64,000 nucleotides of DNA from Paenalcaligenes niemegkensis (GTDB taxonomy: Bacteria > Pseudomonadota > Gammaproteobacteria > Burkholderiales > Burkholderiaceae_B), in contig NZ_JAKGCT010000004.1 in the NCBI RefSeq assembly GCF_022230885.1, positions 558,001 to 622,000 of the forward strand, given 5' to 3'. Below the pieces are notes generated by a model that was given only the letters and a program-made list of their open reading frames with translations, made no database searches and had not been told where the DNA came from. Shown here one piece after another: positions 18,718 to 28,601 of the stretch. Position 1 is the first letter of the stretch, and the number at the start of each line of letters is the position of its first letter. Made by a program: the position numbers and the translations under genes.

Positions 18718-20490
18718 TCAGCTTTGTTGCTGCAGAGCCCACATTGCAGCGTATTTACCTTGCTTCAACAGCAACGAGCGGTGATTTCCACGCTCAATGA
18801 TTTCACCCCGGTCCATCACCACAATTTCGTCTGCATCAATGACCGTCGAGAGGCGATGGGCAATAATCAGAGTGGTCCGGTCTTTGGCGATCACTTTTAG
18901 CTGATCCTGAATGGCACGCTCGGTATGGGTATCCAGGGCACTGGTTGCTTCATCGAGAATCAGGATTGGCGGATTCTTCAATAAGGTGCGGGCAATGGCC
19001 ACCCGCTGCTTCTCACCGCCAGAGAGCTTCAAGCCGCGCTCCCCTACCCTGGTGTCATAACCATCGGGCAATTGCTCGACAAAAAGGTGAATACGGGCAG
19101 CTCGCGCAGCGCTTAACACTTCGTCGCGCGTAGCGTCAGGCTTGCCGTAGGCGATATTGTGGTAGATCGTGTCGTTAAACAGCACGGTATCCTGAGGCAC
19201 GATGCCGATGTGCTGACGAAGACTGGCCTGGGTAAAATGGCGCACATCAACATTATTGACACATACCTGTCCGTGACTCACGTCATAGAACCTGAACAGC
19301 AGTCTTGCCAGGGTTGATTTACCCGCCCCTGAAGCCCCCACTACCGCGAGCGTCTTGCCTGCGGGAATTTCAAAGTTCAAATTACGTATCACCTGCCGGC
19401 GCTCATCATAGGCAAAGCTCACGTCTTTGAATTGCACACTTGCAGAAGGACTGTGTAATTCGGTAGCAGTAGGCAAGTCGGCGACTTCCTGCCCTTGCTC
19501 AAGCAGCCTGAACATGCGCTCCATATCCGTCAGGGCGTGCCGAATTTCCCGGTACACAAAGCCCAGGAAATTCAAAGGTGCATACAACTGGGTCAGATAG
19601 GCAGACACCAGCACCACGTCCCCAACGCTCAGCTCTTCATTCACTACGCCTGTGGCCGACATCCAGAGCAGTGCCGTGACGCCAGCCGTGATAATGACGG
19701 CTTGCCCCATATTCAAGAGGTTTAGCGACACCTGATTACGTATGGCCGCATGAACCCACTGTGCCAGATTTTCGTCATAGCGACGATGCTCATAATCTTC
19801 ACAGCCAAAATACTTAACCGTTTCATAGTTAAGCAAGGCATCTACCGCACGCGTATTGGCCCAGCTATCAAGCTCGTTCATCTCGCGCCTGAAGCGCATA
19901 CGTCTTTCAGTCACAACCAAAGTGAACACAATATACGTAATGATGGAAGCCAGCGTTACCAGGGCAAACTGAATTTCAAAGCGCCACAGCAGCACGGCTG
20001 CCACCATGACAATTTCCAATAGCGTAGGAAAAATATTGAATAAGGTGAAATTCAGAAGAAAGCTAACACCTTTGGTTCCGCGCTCAATGTCACGGCTTAA
20101 GCCACCCGTCTGGCGATTCATGTGAAAACGCAAGGATAGGGCAAACAAATGCTGAAACACCTGAGTTGAAATACGTCGTATCGAACCTTGCGTTACCGGT
20201 GCAAAAAAAGCATCTCGAAGCTCACCCAGCACACTTGATAACAGCCGCGAAAAGCCATAGCCGATCAGGGCAGCCACAGGGAGCACCAGTGCAGTCCCGG
20301 GCAGACTTAGTCCGTCAACAATGTCTTTCAGATATAAAGGCATCACCACACTGGCCAGCTTGGCGCCAATCAGGCACGCCATGGCAACAGCCACACGCCA
20401 TTTGTACTGCCAGATATACGGAAGAACAGAGCGTATTGCCTTCAACGCATCATTGCTTTTGGGCGCACTCGCCTCTTTTCCTGAATTCAT
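18718..20490 (-). CDS. Atm1-type ABC exporter (fused permease and ATPase)
   Basis: The 590 aa half-transporter has an N-terminal six-helix exporter domain (residues about 25-320) and a C-terminal ATPase with Walker A GASGAGKSTLARLLFRFYD, signature KLSGGEKQRVAIARTL, Walker B ILILDEATSALDT and H-loop IAHRLSTV. The linker ALIGYGFSRLLSSVLGELRD and HMNRQTGGLSRDIERGTKG are characteristic of the ATM1/HMT1 group, which exports glutathione-bound sulfur or metal compounds. Its place next to the suf operon supports a link to Fe-S or metal balance. ATG 20490 is chosen; a TTG start at 20511 is open. Confidence 0.88.
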   Translation of the reverse strand: MNSGKEASAPKSNDALKAIRSVLPYIWQYKWRVAVAMACLIGAKLASVVMPLYLKDIVDGLSLPGTALVLPVAALIGYGFSRLLSSVLGELRDAFFAPVTQGSIRRISTQVFQHLFALSLRFHMNRQTGGLSRDIERGTKGVSFLLNFTLFNIFPTLLEIVMVAAVLLWRFEIQFALVTLASIITYIVFTLVVTERRMRFRREMNELDSWANTRAVDALLNYETVKYFGCEDYEHRRYDENLAQWVHAAIRNQVSLNLLNMGQAVIITAGVTALLWMSATGVVNEELSVGDVVLVSAYLTQLYAPLNFLGFVYREIRHALTDMERMFRLLEQGQEVADLPTATELHSPSASVQFKDVSFAYDERRQVIRNLNFEIPAGKTLAVVGASGAGKSTLARLLFRFYDVSHGQVCVNNVDVRHFTQASLRQHIGIVPQDTVLFNDTIYHNIAYGKPDATRDEVLSAARAARIHLFVEQLPDGYDTRVGERGLKLSGGEKQRVAIARTLLKNPPILILDEATSALDTHTERAIQDQLKVIAKDRTTLIIAHRLSTVIDADEIVVMDRGEIIERGNHRSLLLKQGKYAAMWALQQQS

Positions 20491-20612
20491 ATTTCTCTTT
20501 TTTAAGGCCAATTTCGCTAAAGCGCGATAGGCTGCACTCTGTTACTACAACATTGTAAGCGTAGCCTCTACAATAGAGACCTTTGACTTTATTTAATCTG
20601 GACGCAGGGCTC

Positions 20613-22388
20613 ATGGCATCCACTCGCTTCGACTTCAATACCGCACTACATCAGTGCGCGCAGGGCAAAAACGCAGCACTTAAACGTATTTATGAACATG
20701 AAGCCTCACAGATGCTCGCCTACGGGCTATCGTTGCTGGAAAGCCCAAGTGAAGCCGAAGAGCTGGTACGCGAAACCTTCATTTTAAGCTGGAAAAACTC
20801 TCTGGGCTTTGATGCGTCGCTTGGCGATGGCCGTGCCTGGATCTACAGCATTTTCCGCTATAGGGCGCAGGCACGTTTGCGCCAGCGAGGCTCTGGCGGC
20901 AATACCCGGCACGCGCCCTCGCTGCCATCGCCCAACTCGGGGGCTACAGCATTCCTGCGCAGCGTCATTCGTCTCGACTCTGTCTCCCGTCAAATACTGC
21001 TCATAGCCTACCTGCAAGGCAGCGGGTACCACGATATCGGGCAGCGGCTATCTTTGCCGGCCAATCAGGCCCGCTCCCGTCTGCGCGCCGCAGTAGGGCA
21101 ACTGCGCGACTCAATCAGCACCTTGCGCGGCCGCAGCTTAAGCGAGCAGCAATTGCTTATTGCCGAGTACACCCTCGGCCTTTTACCCTCTGCTGAGCAC
21201 CAGCAAATTCAAAGCTTGCTGCAACATGATGACCAGGCGGCCCAAGACGCTCTGGCGTGGGAATACGAGCTGCTGGCTTTCTGCGATGGCCTGCACCCTG
21301 TCAGGCCGTCTGACCAACTGCTATGGCGCATACAGACAGCGCTCGGACACGAAACCACGGAAAGCTCCCCGTCAACACTGCAGCGCTCAGCGGATTACCT
21401 TAAAAAGAACAGCTGGAACCGCCCAACAACACCACCTTCATTCCTCAATTGCTGCGTGCGGATTCTGCATCAAGCCTCTCGATTCCTGACCGCATAGAGG
21501 CTGCTCACAAGGAACCCTCAGTAACGCCATCTCCCTCGGCAGAGCTTTTGGCCTCGACACAATCAACCGAGGAAGCCGTCGATCTGTCAAGCGAGACTCC
21601 AGAAAAAGCCCCTCCTCGATAGCCATGGCCTTCGGCGCAGGTTTAGCCCGCCTTTTTCCAAAAAGGTGCCTGTTGCCCAAAGCTCCAGCACTAAAACAGA
21701 GCCCTCTTTGCACGGCAACGGCAACGCCACAAGTACAGATCCCGACGAGACCCCACCGCCCAGCGACATCATCGTTGAGCCAATTGCCACACCACCCGCT
21801 AAACCGCAGAGTCCGCCTCCGACTCCGCCAGTCCGACGAACTCCAATTGAGCCTGACTCAAACGACGAACCAGGCAAGCGGCAGAAAGCTGGGCCTGCCT
21901 TGTGGCGTAGCGTCGCTTTTATTTTCGCTGTCACTGCTCTAGGCTTAGGCGCAAAAATAGCTTTGACGCCTGCTGAACCACCCATTAATGTCATTGAGAT
22001 GGCCCCCACCCAAGCGGCGGTCCTTCAGGCACCTGGTCAGTCGTCAACCCCTGGATGGGTCCTCACGGTAGACCCGGAGGGCAACGTGCTACTGAGCCCC
22101 CAAGTGGAAACGGAAGTGCTGGAGACCCAAAGCGTGCAACTCTGGACGCAAACAGCGGCCTCTGCTACGCCTCGCTCACTGGGATTAATTGATCCCAATC
22201 GCCCCGTTGCTATCCCGGCCCCTTTAATTGGAGAGCTTGAAACCGGTCAGATTTTTGAGATCACCCTTGAAAGCAAAGGGGGCGCCGTCTCAGAGATGCC
22301 GAGCGGGCCTGTGCTATTCATAGGACGCCTGGTTCGCTTTGGCGATGCCCCGGTGCCGGTGCAACCGGCAGTTACTGAAACATCCTGA
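20613..22388 (+). CDS. ECF-like sigma factor fused to RskA-type anti-sigma factor (three frameshifts)
   Basis: Residues 1-175 (from ATG 20613) are a sigma-70 family factor: region 2 is ALKRIYEHEASQMLAYGLSL followed by FILSWKNSLGFDASLGDGRA, region 4 is LDSVSRQILLIAYLQGSGYH. Without any stop the same frame enters an RskA-like N-terminal segment, EQQLLIAEYTLGLLPSAEHQ. Extra bases in A5 21402-21406, the A5/C4 run 21603-21612 and A5 21660-21664 then carry it through a Pro-rich linker, one membrane helix (RSVAFIFAVTALGLGAKIAL) and a periplasmic RskA domain (GWVLTVDPEGNVLLS ... IFEITLESKGG). About 592 aa. The sigma-to-anti-sigma join does not depend on any repair. Confidence 0.8.
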
Positions 22389-22468
22389 AAGCAGGTCCGC
22401 CAGAGGCACCACAGCCCGTTGCGCAATGCTCTTCACCCTGCGGCGTAGCCCTTAAGCTAGCCGTTGCT

Positions 22469-23266
22469 TTAGGCTTGCTCTTCTAACCACACAAGCTCTT
22501 CGGGCATAAAGCCAGCTCGTAATCGAGCTGGCTTGTTGAACGGCCCGCGCAGGCGCGGTGCACGATACTGCAACGCCATTTCCGGATAAATCGCCACAGG
22601 GTCTAAATGCTGCTGGCGGCACAGCCACCGATACCAGTAGTTTCCTAACGCCACATGGCCCACCTCATCTCGCAAGATGATGTCCAGTATGGCTGCAGCG
22701 GCATGATCACCCGCATTGGCCAGTTTAGCCCTGACGATAGGGCATGCATCCAGCCCCCTGGCCTCAAGGGTGCGCGGTACCAGTGCCAGACGCGCCATGA
22801 CATCGTCTTTAGTACGCTCTGCCATGTCCCACAACCCATCATGAGCTGCGAAACTGCCATAGCTGAACCCCAACACCTGTAAATGATCCGCCAGCAAGTT
22901 GAAGTGCACGACTTCCTCGTAGGCAACGCTTAACCATCCACCATAAAAAACACTGGGCATGTTCGGAAAACGCCACATGATGTCCAGAGCCAAGTTGACT
23001 GCATTAAACTCAATATGCGCCAGCGCATGAATTAACGCTGCCCTCCCCTCTACTGTACCCAGCCCACGGTGCTTCACTTGCTGCGGCGGAACGATAAGTG
23101 GCAAGTCCGGTCGCCCGGGAACAGCCGCTGAGTCCGGGTAGCAGGTCTTGACCTCAACATAGGGATGGCGACGATGGTGCAGTTGTCGCACAAGCTCAGA
23201 CTTGCGTACAGGGCAAGGCTGCACCAACGCATGGAACGCTTGTTCTCGAATGCAAACTAAGGTCAT
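22469..23266 (-). CDS. DUF455 ferritin-like protein
   Basis: The 265 aa protein (start ATG 23266) carries the DUF455 ferritin-like di-iron pattern: EGRAALIHALAHIEFNAVNL with the E..H pair, SVAYEEVVHFNLLADHLQVL, and ILRDEVGHVALGNYWYRWLC. Family members resemble MiaE hydroxylases but their substrate is unknown. It faces the sigma-factor gene tail to tail and is followed by no obvious partner. Confidence 0.85.
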   Translation of the reverse strand: MTLVCIREQAFHALVQPCPVRKSELVRQLHHRRHPYVEVKTCYPDSAAVPGRPDLPLIVPPQQVKHRGLGTVEGRAALIHALAHIEFNAVNLALDIMWRFPNMPSVFYGGWLSVAYEEVVHFNLLADHLQVLGFSYGSFAAHDGLWDMAERTKDDVMARLALVPRTLEARGLDACPIVRAKLANAGDHAAAAILDIILRDEVGHVALGNYWYRWLCRQQHLDPVAIYPEMALQYRAPRLRGPFNKPARLRAGFMPEELVWLEEQA

Positions 23267-23342
23267 AAAATGAAGCCTCCACACCACGCCTTCGGCTTGC
23301 TGCCCTCAAGTGGCGTTTTTCATCTTGGGGTGGCCCGGCGGT

Positions 23343-23365
23343 AAAAAGTCCGGCATCAGCCGGAC
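23343..23365 (-). terminator. Terminator after the merR gene
   Basis: On the minus strand GTCCGGC-TGAT-GCCGGAC forms a perfect stem followed by TTTTTA, 25-50 bp after the MerR stop; it ends the rpmI–merR transcription unit. Confidence 0.9.
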
Positions 23366-23389
23366 CTCATGGAACATGTAAGTAGACGC

Positions 23390-23788
23390 TTAGGTTCGTA
23401 CTTCGGTTTCTTGCAGAACCTGAGTCAGCGCAGCCTGAATGCCTTCAAGGTCAGAGCGTAAACTTTGCAGCTCGTTACCCGATAGACGCACAGCGGCTTC
23501 AGCATCAAAGGGTACATCCACCCCGTCACCCAGGCGATTACGGGCACCACTAATTGTGAAGCCTTCGTCATACAGCAAATTGCGTATGCGACGAATCAGC
23601 AATACCTCGTGGTGCTGGTAATAGCGCCGATTGCCACGACGCTTTACGGGCTTAAGCTGCGTAAATTCTTGCTCCCAATAGCGCAGCACATGTGGTTTAA
23701 CACAACATAGCTCGCTAACCTCACCAATAGTGAAATAACGCTTTGCAGGAATGGGAGGCAACGTAACCGCTTTTTCTGTATTCGTCAT
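23390..23788 (-). CDS. MerR-family regulator downstream of ihfA
   Basis: The 132 aa protein has an N-terminal MerR helix-turn-helix: YFTIGEVSELCCVKPHVLRY, WEQEF, RRGNRRYYQHHEVLLIRRIR. A short C-terminal helical region (EAAVRLSGNELQSLRSDLEG) lacks metal-binding cysteines, so the ligand is unknown. A gene of this type follows ihfA in many beta- and gammaproteobacteria. Confidence 0.9.
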   Translation of the reverse strand: MTNTEKAVTLPPIPAKRYFTIGEVSELCCVKPHVLRYWEQEFTQLKPVKRRGNRRYYQHHEVLLIRRIRNLLYDEGFTISGARNRLGDGVDVPFDAEAAVRLSGNELQSLRSDLEGIQAALTQVLQETEVRT

Positions 23789-23834
23789 GATGGATAGATA
23801 AAGTGTTCGAACCTAGGGTAATACTAAATCAAAG

Positions 23835-24155
23835 TCAGGGCTTCGTTTCAGGCACAATTTCAGTGTTCTCAACGGCAGCTTTTAATTTTTGACTAGCATG
23901 AAAAGTAACAACACGGCGTGCCGAGATAGGAATGACCTCACCTGTTTTCGGGTTGCGCCCTGGACGAGGGGGCTTATCGCGAACCTGGAAATTACCAAAC
24001 CCTGATAGCTTAACCTCAGAACCCTCTTCGAGGGTGTTACGAATTTCAGCAAAAAATGTGTCGACGATATCTTTTGCTTCGCGCTTATTCAACCCTACAT
24101 GATCAAACAGCATTTCAGTAAGATCTGCTTTGGTAAGCGTACGACTTGGATTCAT
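23835..24155 (-). CDS. ihfA: IHF alpha subunit
   Basis: DNA-bending protein that pairs with IHF beta, 106 aa. The beta-arm is intact: [20 protein letters not shown], then [20 protein letters not shown], with the intercalating Pro in GRNPKTG. It starts nine bases after pheT, the usual pheST-ihfA order. Confidence 0.95.
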   Translation of the reverse strand: MNPSRTLTKADLTEMLFDHVGLNKREAKDIVDTFFAEIRNTLEEGSEVKLSGFGNFQVRDKPPRPGRNPKTGEVIPISARRVVTFHASQKLKAAVENTEIVPETKP

Positions 24156-24164
24156 GAAAACTCC

Positions 24165-26570
24165 TTATGCGCGTTGACGCACGTTATGGGCGTCGACAAG
24201 CGCTTGCAACAGCTGCTGCATACTTTTTTCTACAGTGGCTTCGTCTAGCGTCGCCTTTGGATCTTGCAACCAGAATCGCAATGCCATGCTTTGTTCTTTT
24301 GCATCAGGATGTTCGCGCCAAATGTCGAACAAACGAATTTCTTTAACAATACCAAGATTTTCATGGTTACGCACGGTGCTGTTCAAGGTATCTACTAACT
24401 GCTGATAATTCGTTGAGGAATCGACCCAGAAAGCAAGGTCACGCTGCACAATAGGCTGCCTGGATTGAGGCAATACTTCGGGAAGGCCAACGTGCGACAG
24501 AAACTGGGTATTGAGCTCAAACACCACCGGGGCGCCGTGCAGATCAAAGTCTTGCAGCCATTTGGGATGCACTTCGCCTATATAGCCCGCTACGGAACCT
24601 TGAATCTCAATTCTGGCGCTACGGCCCGGATGCAAGGCAGGATGCTCCACCGCCACGAAACGCAATGCCTGAGCCTGGACACCAAACAGGGTTTCAACGT
24701 CGCGCTTCACGTCAAAAAAATCGACGGCGCGATTGGGCACTCCCCATTGCTCCGGATTTGCGGGCCCCCATGCTGCGCCCGACAGGAACGTGGGCTGTGC
24801 CACTCCGGCAACGCTTAGATCGGCGTCAGGAACGCTTGTGTCGCGTTTGAATACCCGTCCGAGTTCGAAGACCCGCACTCGCGACTGCCGATGCTTGGCA
24901 TTATGTTCGATGTTGGCCAGCAAACCACCAATCAATGATGAACGCATGACGGACAACTGACTGGCAATGGGATTAAGCAGACGGATGGGGTCGGCATTAC
25001 CGTGGTAATCATGCTCCCAGCGCTCTTCCACGAAACTAAAATTAATCACCTCTTGGTAATCAAGGGCGGCTACCGCTGCGCGCAAGGCGTGAGGGCCGCG
25101 CAGGCTTTCAGCCTCAATGCGCATTGAGGCCCGGGCCCGAGGCGGTACATCAGGTATACGCTCAAAACCGTAAATCCTTGCCACTTCTTCAATGAGGTCT
25201 TCTTCAATGCGAATATCAAAACGGAAGCTGGGCGGAACAACCGTAAACACCCCGTCGCTATATTCGAAACTGAAGCCTAAACGCTCGAAAATCTGCGTAA
25301 CCTCATCAGCTGATACCCCGACCCCTAAAATACGATGGCATCTTGCCAGGCGCATTTTTACCGGCTCACGCGCAGGAACCTTGATTTTCTGATCGTCTAC
25401 GGGGCCGGCGTCTCCACCGCAGATCTCCAGAATGAGGGCTGAAATGCGCTCGACATGCTCGACTATGTGCTCAAAGTCTACACCTCGCTCGTAGCGATGG
25501 CTGGCATCCGAGTTGAATTTATAGTGACGGGCGCGGCCCATGATGGCCTCTGGCCACCAGAAGGCCGACTCAAGATAAATATTGCTGGTTTCCAGTGTGA
25601 CCGCCGTATCTTCGCCACCCATTATACCGGCAAGGCTTTCAGCCTTGCCCGCCGAGGCAATGACACCCACACTGGCATCTACCTTGACTACTTTTCCGCT
25701 TAACAGCTCAAGCTCTTCACCATCACGGCCCCAGCGAATCTCAAGTTCGCCAGTAACCTTATCAAGGTCGAAAATATGAGAGGGGCGTCCCAGCTCGAGC
25801 ATCACGTAATTCGAAATATCAACCAGTGCCGACAACGACCGCTGCCCCGAGCGCTCTAGTCTTCTTTTCATCCACTCAGGAGTCGCCGCCCGTGCATTGA
25901 CACCACGGATGACACGCCCGACAAAGCGACCACATAAATCAGGAGCCTCTACCTTTACCTTAAGCGTGTCATCAATACTGACCGGAACCGGACTAAAGTC
26001 AGGCTGCTGCAAAGGCGCGCCGGTCAGAGCAGAGACCTCGCGCGCGACGCCCAGCACCGATAGGCAGTCGGCGCGATTGGGTGTCATTTTGAGCTCAAAC
26101 ACCACATCATCTAGATCTAACAATGTGCGTATATCTGCGCCAGGCTCGCTATCAGGTGCGAGTTCAAGCAAGCCTGCATTTTCGTCTGACAAGCCCAGCT
26201 CTTTGGCTGAGCACAGCATGCCCGCAGAGGCAACGCCGCGCATTTTAACCGGACCAATTGCAAGCCCACCGGGCAGCTCGGCGCCGACTTGCGCGACAGG
26301 TACCTTTAGCCCGACGGCTGCATTGGGTGCGCCACAAACAATTTGCAGCAGCTCACCCGAGCCATCATCGACTTTGCATACACGCAAACGATCGGCGTCC
26401 GGATGAGGACTGACATCAACTATGTGACCCACCACCACCTGAGTAAAAGCGGGGGCGGCGGTGCATACATCTTCGACCTCCAGACCTGCCATCGTCAAAC
26501 GATGCGAAAGCGTGTCGGCATCGAGTGATGCGTCAACAAAGGAGCGTAGCCAAGATTCAGAAAGTAGCAT
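24165..26570 (-). CDS. pheT: Phenylalanyl-tRNA synthetase beta subunit
   Basis: The 801 aa beta chain of the (alpha-beta)2 enzyme. The N-terminal tRNA-binding domain (VVVGHIVDVSPHPDADRLRV) is followed by B3/B4 editing (MKMTPNRADCLSVLGVAREV style), B5, the catalytic-like core and the C-terminal anticodon-binding ferredoxin fold (FWVDSSTNYQQLVDTLNSTV). No break is seen. Confidence 0.95.
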   Translation of the reverse strand: MLLSESWLRSFVDASLDADTLSHRLTMAGLEVEDVCTAAPAFTQVVVGHIVDVSPHPDADRLRVCKVDDGSGELLQIVCGAPNAAVGLKVPVAQVGAELPGGLAIGPVKMRGVASAGMLCSAKELGLSDENAGLLELAPDSEPGADIRTLLDLDDVVFELKMTPNRADCLSVLGVAREVSALTGAPLQQPDFSPVPVSIDDTLKVKVEAPDLCGRFVGRVIRGVNARAATPEWMKRRLERSGQRSLSALVDISNYVMLELGRPSHIFDLDKVTGELEIRWGRDGEELELLSGKVVKVDASVGVIASAGKAESLAGIMGGEDTAVTLETSNIYLESAFWWPEAIMGRARHYKFNSDASHRYERGVDFEHIVEHVERISALILEICGGDAGPVDDQKIKVPAREPVKMRLARCHRILGVGVSADEVTQIFERLGFSFEYSDGVFTVVPPSFRFDIRIEEDLIEEVARIYGFERIPDVPPRARASMRIEAESLRGPHALRAAVAALDYQEVINFSFVEERWEHDYHGNADPIRLLNPIASQLSVMRSSLIGGLLANIEHNAKHRQSRVRVFELGRVFKRDTSVPDADLSVAGVAQPTFLSGAAWGPANPEQWGVPNRAVDFFDVKRDVETLFGVQAQALRFVAVEHPALHPGRSARIEIQGSVAGYIGEVHPKWLQDFDLHGAPVVFELNTQFLSHVGLPEVLPQSRQPIVQRDLAFWVDSSTNYQQLVDTLNSTVRNHENLGIVKEIRLFDIWREHPDAKEQSMALRFWLQDPKATLDEATVEKSMQQLLQALVDAHNVRQRA

Positions 26571-26654
26571 GATGAAAGCGTAGAATTTTATTAAGTGCTG
26601 TAATCCTGCACGTACCAGCGGTGTCGTACAAGACCCTGACCATCGTAGCGAAGA

Positions 26655-27676
26655 TTAACGGGCAAACTGACGCAAAAAGCGCAAATCGCCCTCGAAGAAT
26701 TGCCGCAGATCATTGACACCATAACGCAGCATGGTGAGCCGTTCTAGCCCGGAGCCAAAGGCGAAGCCCACATACTGCTCAGGATCCAGGCCGAAATTAC
26801 GCACCACGTCCGGATGCACCTGCCCCGAACCGGAGATTTCCAGCCAGCGCCCCTGATTTGGTCCCGAACTGAACATCATATCGATTTCTGCAGACGGCTC
26901 GGTAAATGGAAAAAACGACGGTCTGAATCGCACTACCAGGTCGTCGGTTTCAAAAAAGGCCCGCAGAAAATCGGTATATACGCCTTTTAAGTCAGCAAAG
27001 GAGATATCTTCTGCAATCCACAAGCCCTCGACCTGATGGAACATGGGTGAATGCGTGGCGTCGCTATCAACGCGGTAGGTACGTCCGGGAGCGATCACCT
27101 TGATGGGAGGCTTGTGCATGCGCGCATAGCGTACCTGCATGGGGCTGGTATGGGTGCGCAACAGCAAAGGCAAGCCTTTTTCGTCATTCATGTCGACGTA
27201 AAAAGTATCTTGCATGGACCGGGCCGGGTGATTCTCGGGGTTGTTAAGCGCCGTGAAATTGGTCCAGTCGTTTTCGATTTCGGGGCCATCGGCCACATCA
27301 AAACCAATAGAGCGGAATATCGCTTCAACGCGTTGCCATGTCTGGATAACGGGGTGTATGCCCCCTACCCCGTGACCACGCCCCGGAAGCGTGACGTCAA
27401 TACTTTCAGAGGCCAGCCGCTGCTGCAACTCAGTTTCGGCCATTTCAGCCCGACGCTCGTTGAGCATTTCTTCTATCTGGCGCTTTAACTGGTTTATGCG
27501 AGCGCCCTCGGCTTTTTTCTGTTCTGGAGCAAGCTGAGCCAGCCCTTTTAACAACGCGGTAATTTCGCCTTGCTTACCTAAAAACGAGCTTTCGCGTTTT
27601 CTAATGAGGCAGCATCTTTGGCATCGTTGAATTGCGCCTGGGCACGAGAAATTAAATCGTCTACCGATAAGGTCAT
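26655..27676 (-). CDS. pheS: Phenylalanyl-tRNA synthetase alpha subunit (one frameshift)
   Basis: Catalytic subunit. ATG 27676 starts [20 protein letters not shown] then [12 protein letters not shown] and hits TAG. One more base in the run at 27580-27584 restores [20 protein letters not shown] and a 340 aa protein of normal length. Motif 2 and 3 regions are intact ([20 protein letters not shown], then [20 protein letters not shown] and [20 protein letters not shown]). As PheS is essential, the break is almost certainly a sequence error. Confidence 0.95.
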
Positions 27677-27691
27677 GGTTTTGCTTGTCCC

Positions 27692-27725
27692 AAAAACAAA
27701 CGGAGCCCATGCGGAGCCCCGTTTG
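27692..27725 (-). terminator. Terminator-like hairpin between rplT and pheS
   Basis: On the minus strand AAACGGGGC and GCTCCGTTT pair with one mismatch and are followed by GTTTTTG, before the pheS start. It may attenuate read-through from rplT into pheST. I see no Phe-rich leader peptide, unlike the pheST attenuator of E. coli. Confidence 0.6.
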
Positions 27726-27752
27726 TAATCATACAGAATCGAATAAAACTGA

Positions 27753-28111
27753 TTAAGCAGCTAAGGCAGTTTTAGCTTGTGCTACGACTGCTGCAAAACC
27801 GGCTTTATCATTTACTGCCATATCGGCCAATACTTTACGGTCGAGTTCGATATTAGCTTTGTTCATACCAGCGATAAACTGGCTGTATGTAAGATCGAGT
27901 TCGCGGCAAGCGGCGTTGATACGTGTGATCCACAGTGCGCGGAATACACGTTTGCGATTACGGCGGTCACGGTATGCATACTGACCGGCCTTCATCACTG
28001 CTTGCTTAGCTACACGATAGACCGTACTGCGACGGCCGCGAAAGCCTTTAGCTTCAGCTAAGACTTTTTATGACGAGCGCGGGCATTAACCCCACGTTTT
28101 ACGCGTGACAT
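27753..28111 (-). CDS. rplT: Ribosomal protein L20 (one frameshift)
   Basis: Large-subunit assembly protein. ATG 28111 gives [17 protein letters not shown] and a stop; one added base in the run at 28065-28069 yields [15 protein letters not shown] leading into the open frame [20 protein letters not shown]. Repaired length is 119 aa, standard for L20. L20 is essential, so the break is taken as a homopolymer error. Confidence 0.96.
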
Positions 28112-28126
28112 AGTAGATCTCCGTTA

Positions 28127-28324
28127 TCAGGCAAAAGGCATCATAGCTTTCACAGAAGCCACATCGGCTTTGTGAACTTCAACTGTTCCACGCAGTTGAC
28201 GCTTGTTTTTAGTGGTTTTTTTAGTAAGTATATGACGCTTGAACGCCTGACCCCTTTTGATGGAGCCACTACCGCGAACCTTAAAGCGCTTGGAAGCACT
28301 TTTTTTGGTTTTCATCTTAGGCAT
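28127..28324 (-). CDS. rpmI: Ribosomal protein L35
   Basis: The 65 aa basic protein begins [20 protein letters not shown] and is the right length for L35. It lies 15 bp before rplT. Unusually, infC is not directly upstream but 6.8 kb away, so this operon must use its own promoter in 28325-28600. Confidence 0.97.
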   Translation of the reverse strand: MPKMKTKKSASKRFKVRGSGSIKRGQAFKRHILTKKTTKNKRQLRGTVEVHKADVASVKAMMPFA

Positions 28325-28601
28325 GATGACACTCTATAAAGTTGTGACTGACGGTGGTAGCCAAGAACACTGACATACACTTGATAACCGGCAAGACACT
28401 TGTTGTTGATTTCCTTAATTACATAAACCAATACCGTGCCAAACACGCACTAAAAAAGCTGCTGCAATGTATTGCATGTAGTTTGTACTGCACGTGCCAG
28501 ATGCTCCCTTACAGGAACAAACACAATATAAGCCATGAAAAGCAGACCAGTATATCGAATTCAGCTGCTGTTGTCTAATAATTGCCACCGAAATATACGG
28601 A

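Noticed and set aside
23288-23389. tRNA gene after merR, as found at this place in some relatives
   Set aside because: The sequence does not fold as a tRNA; only the merR terminator is present.
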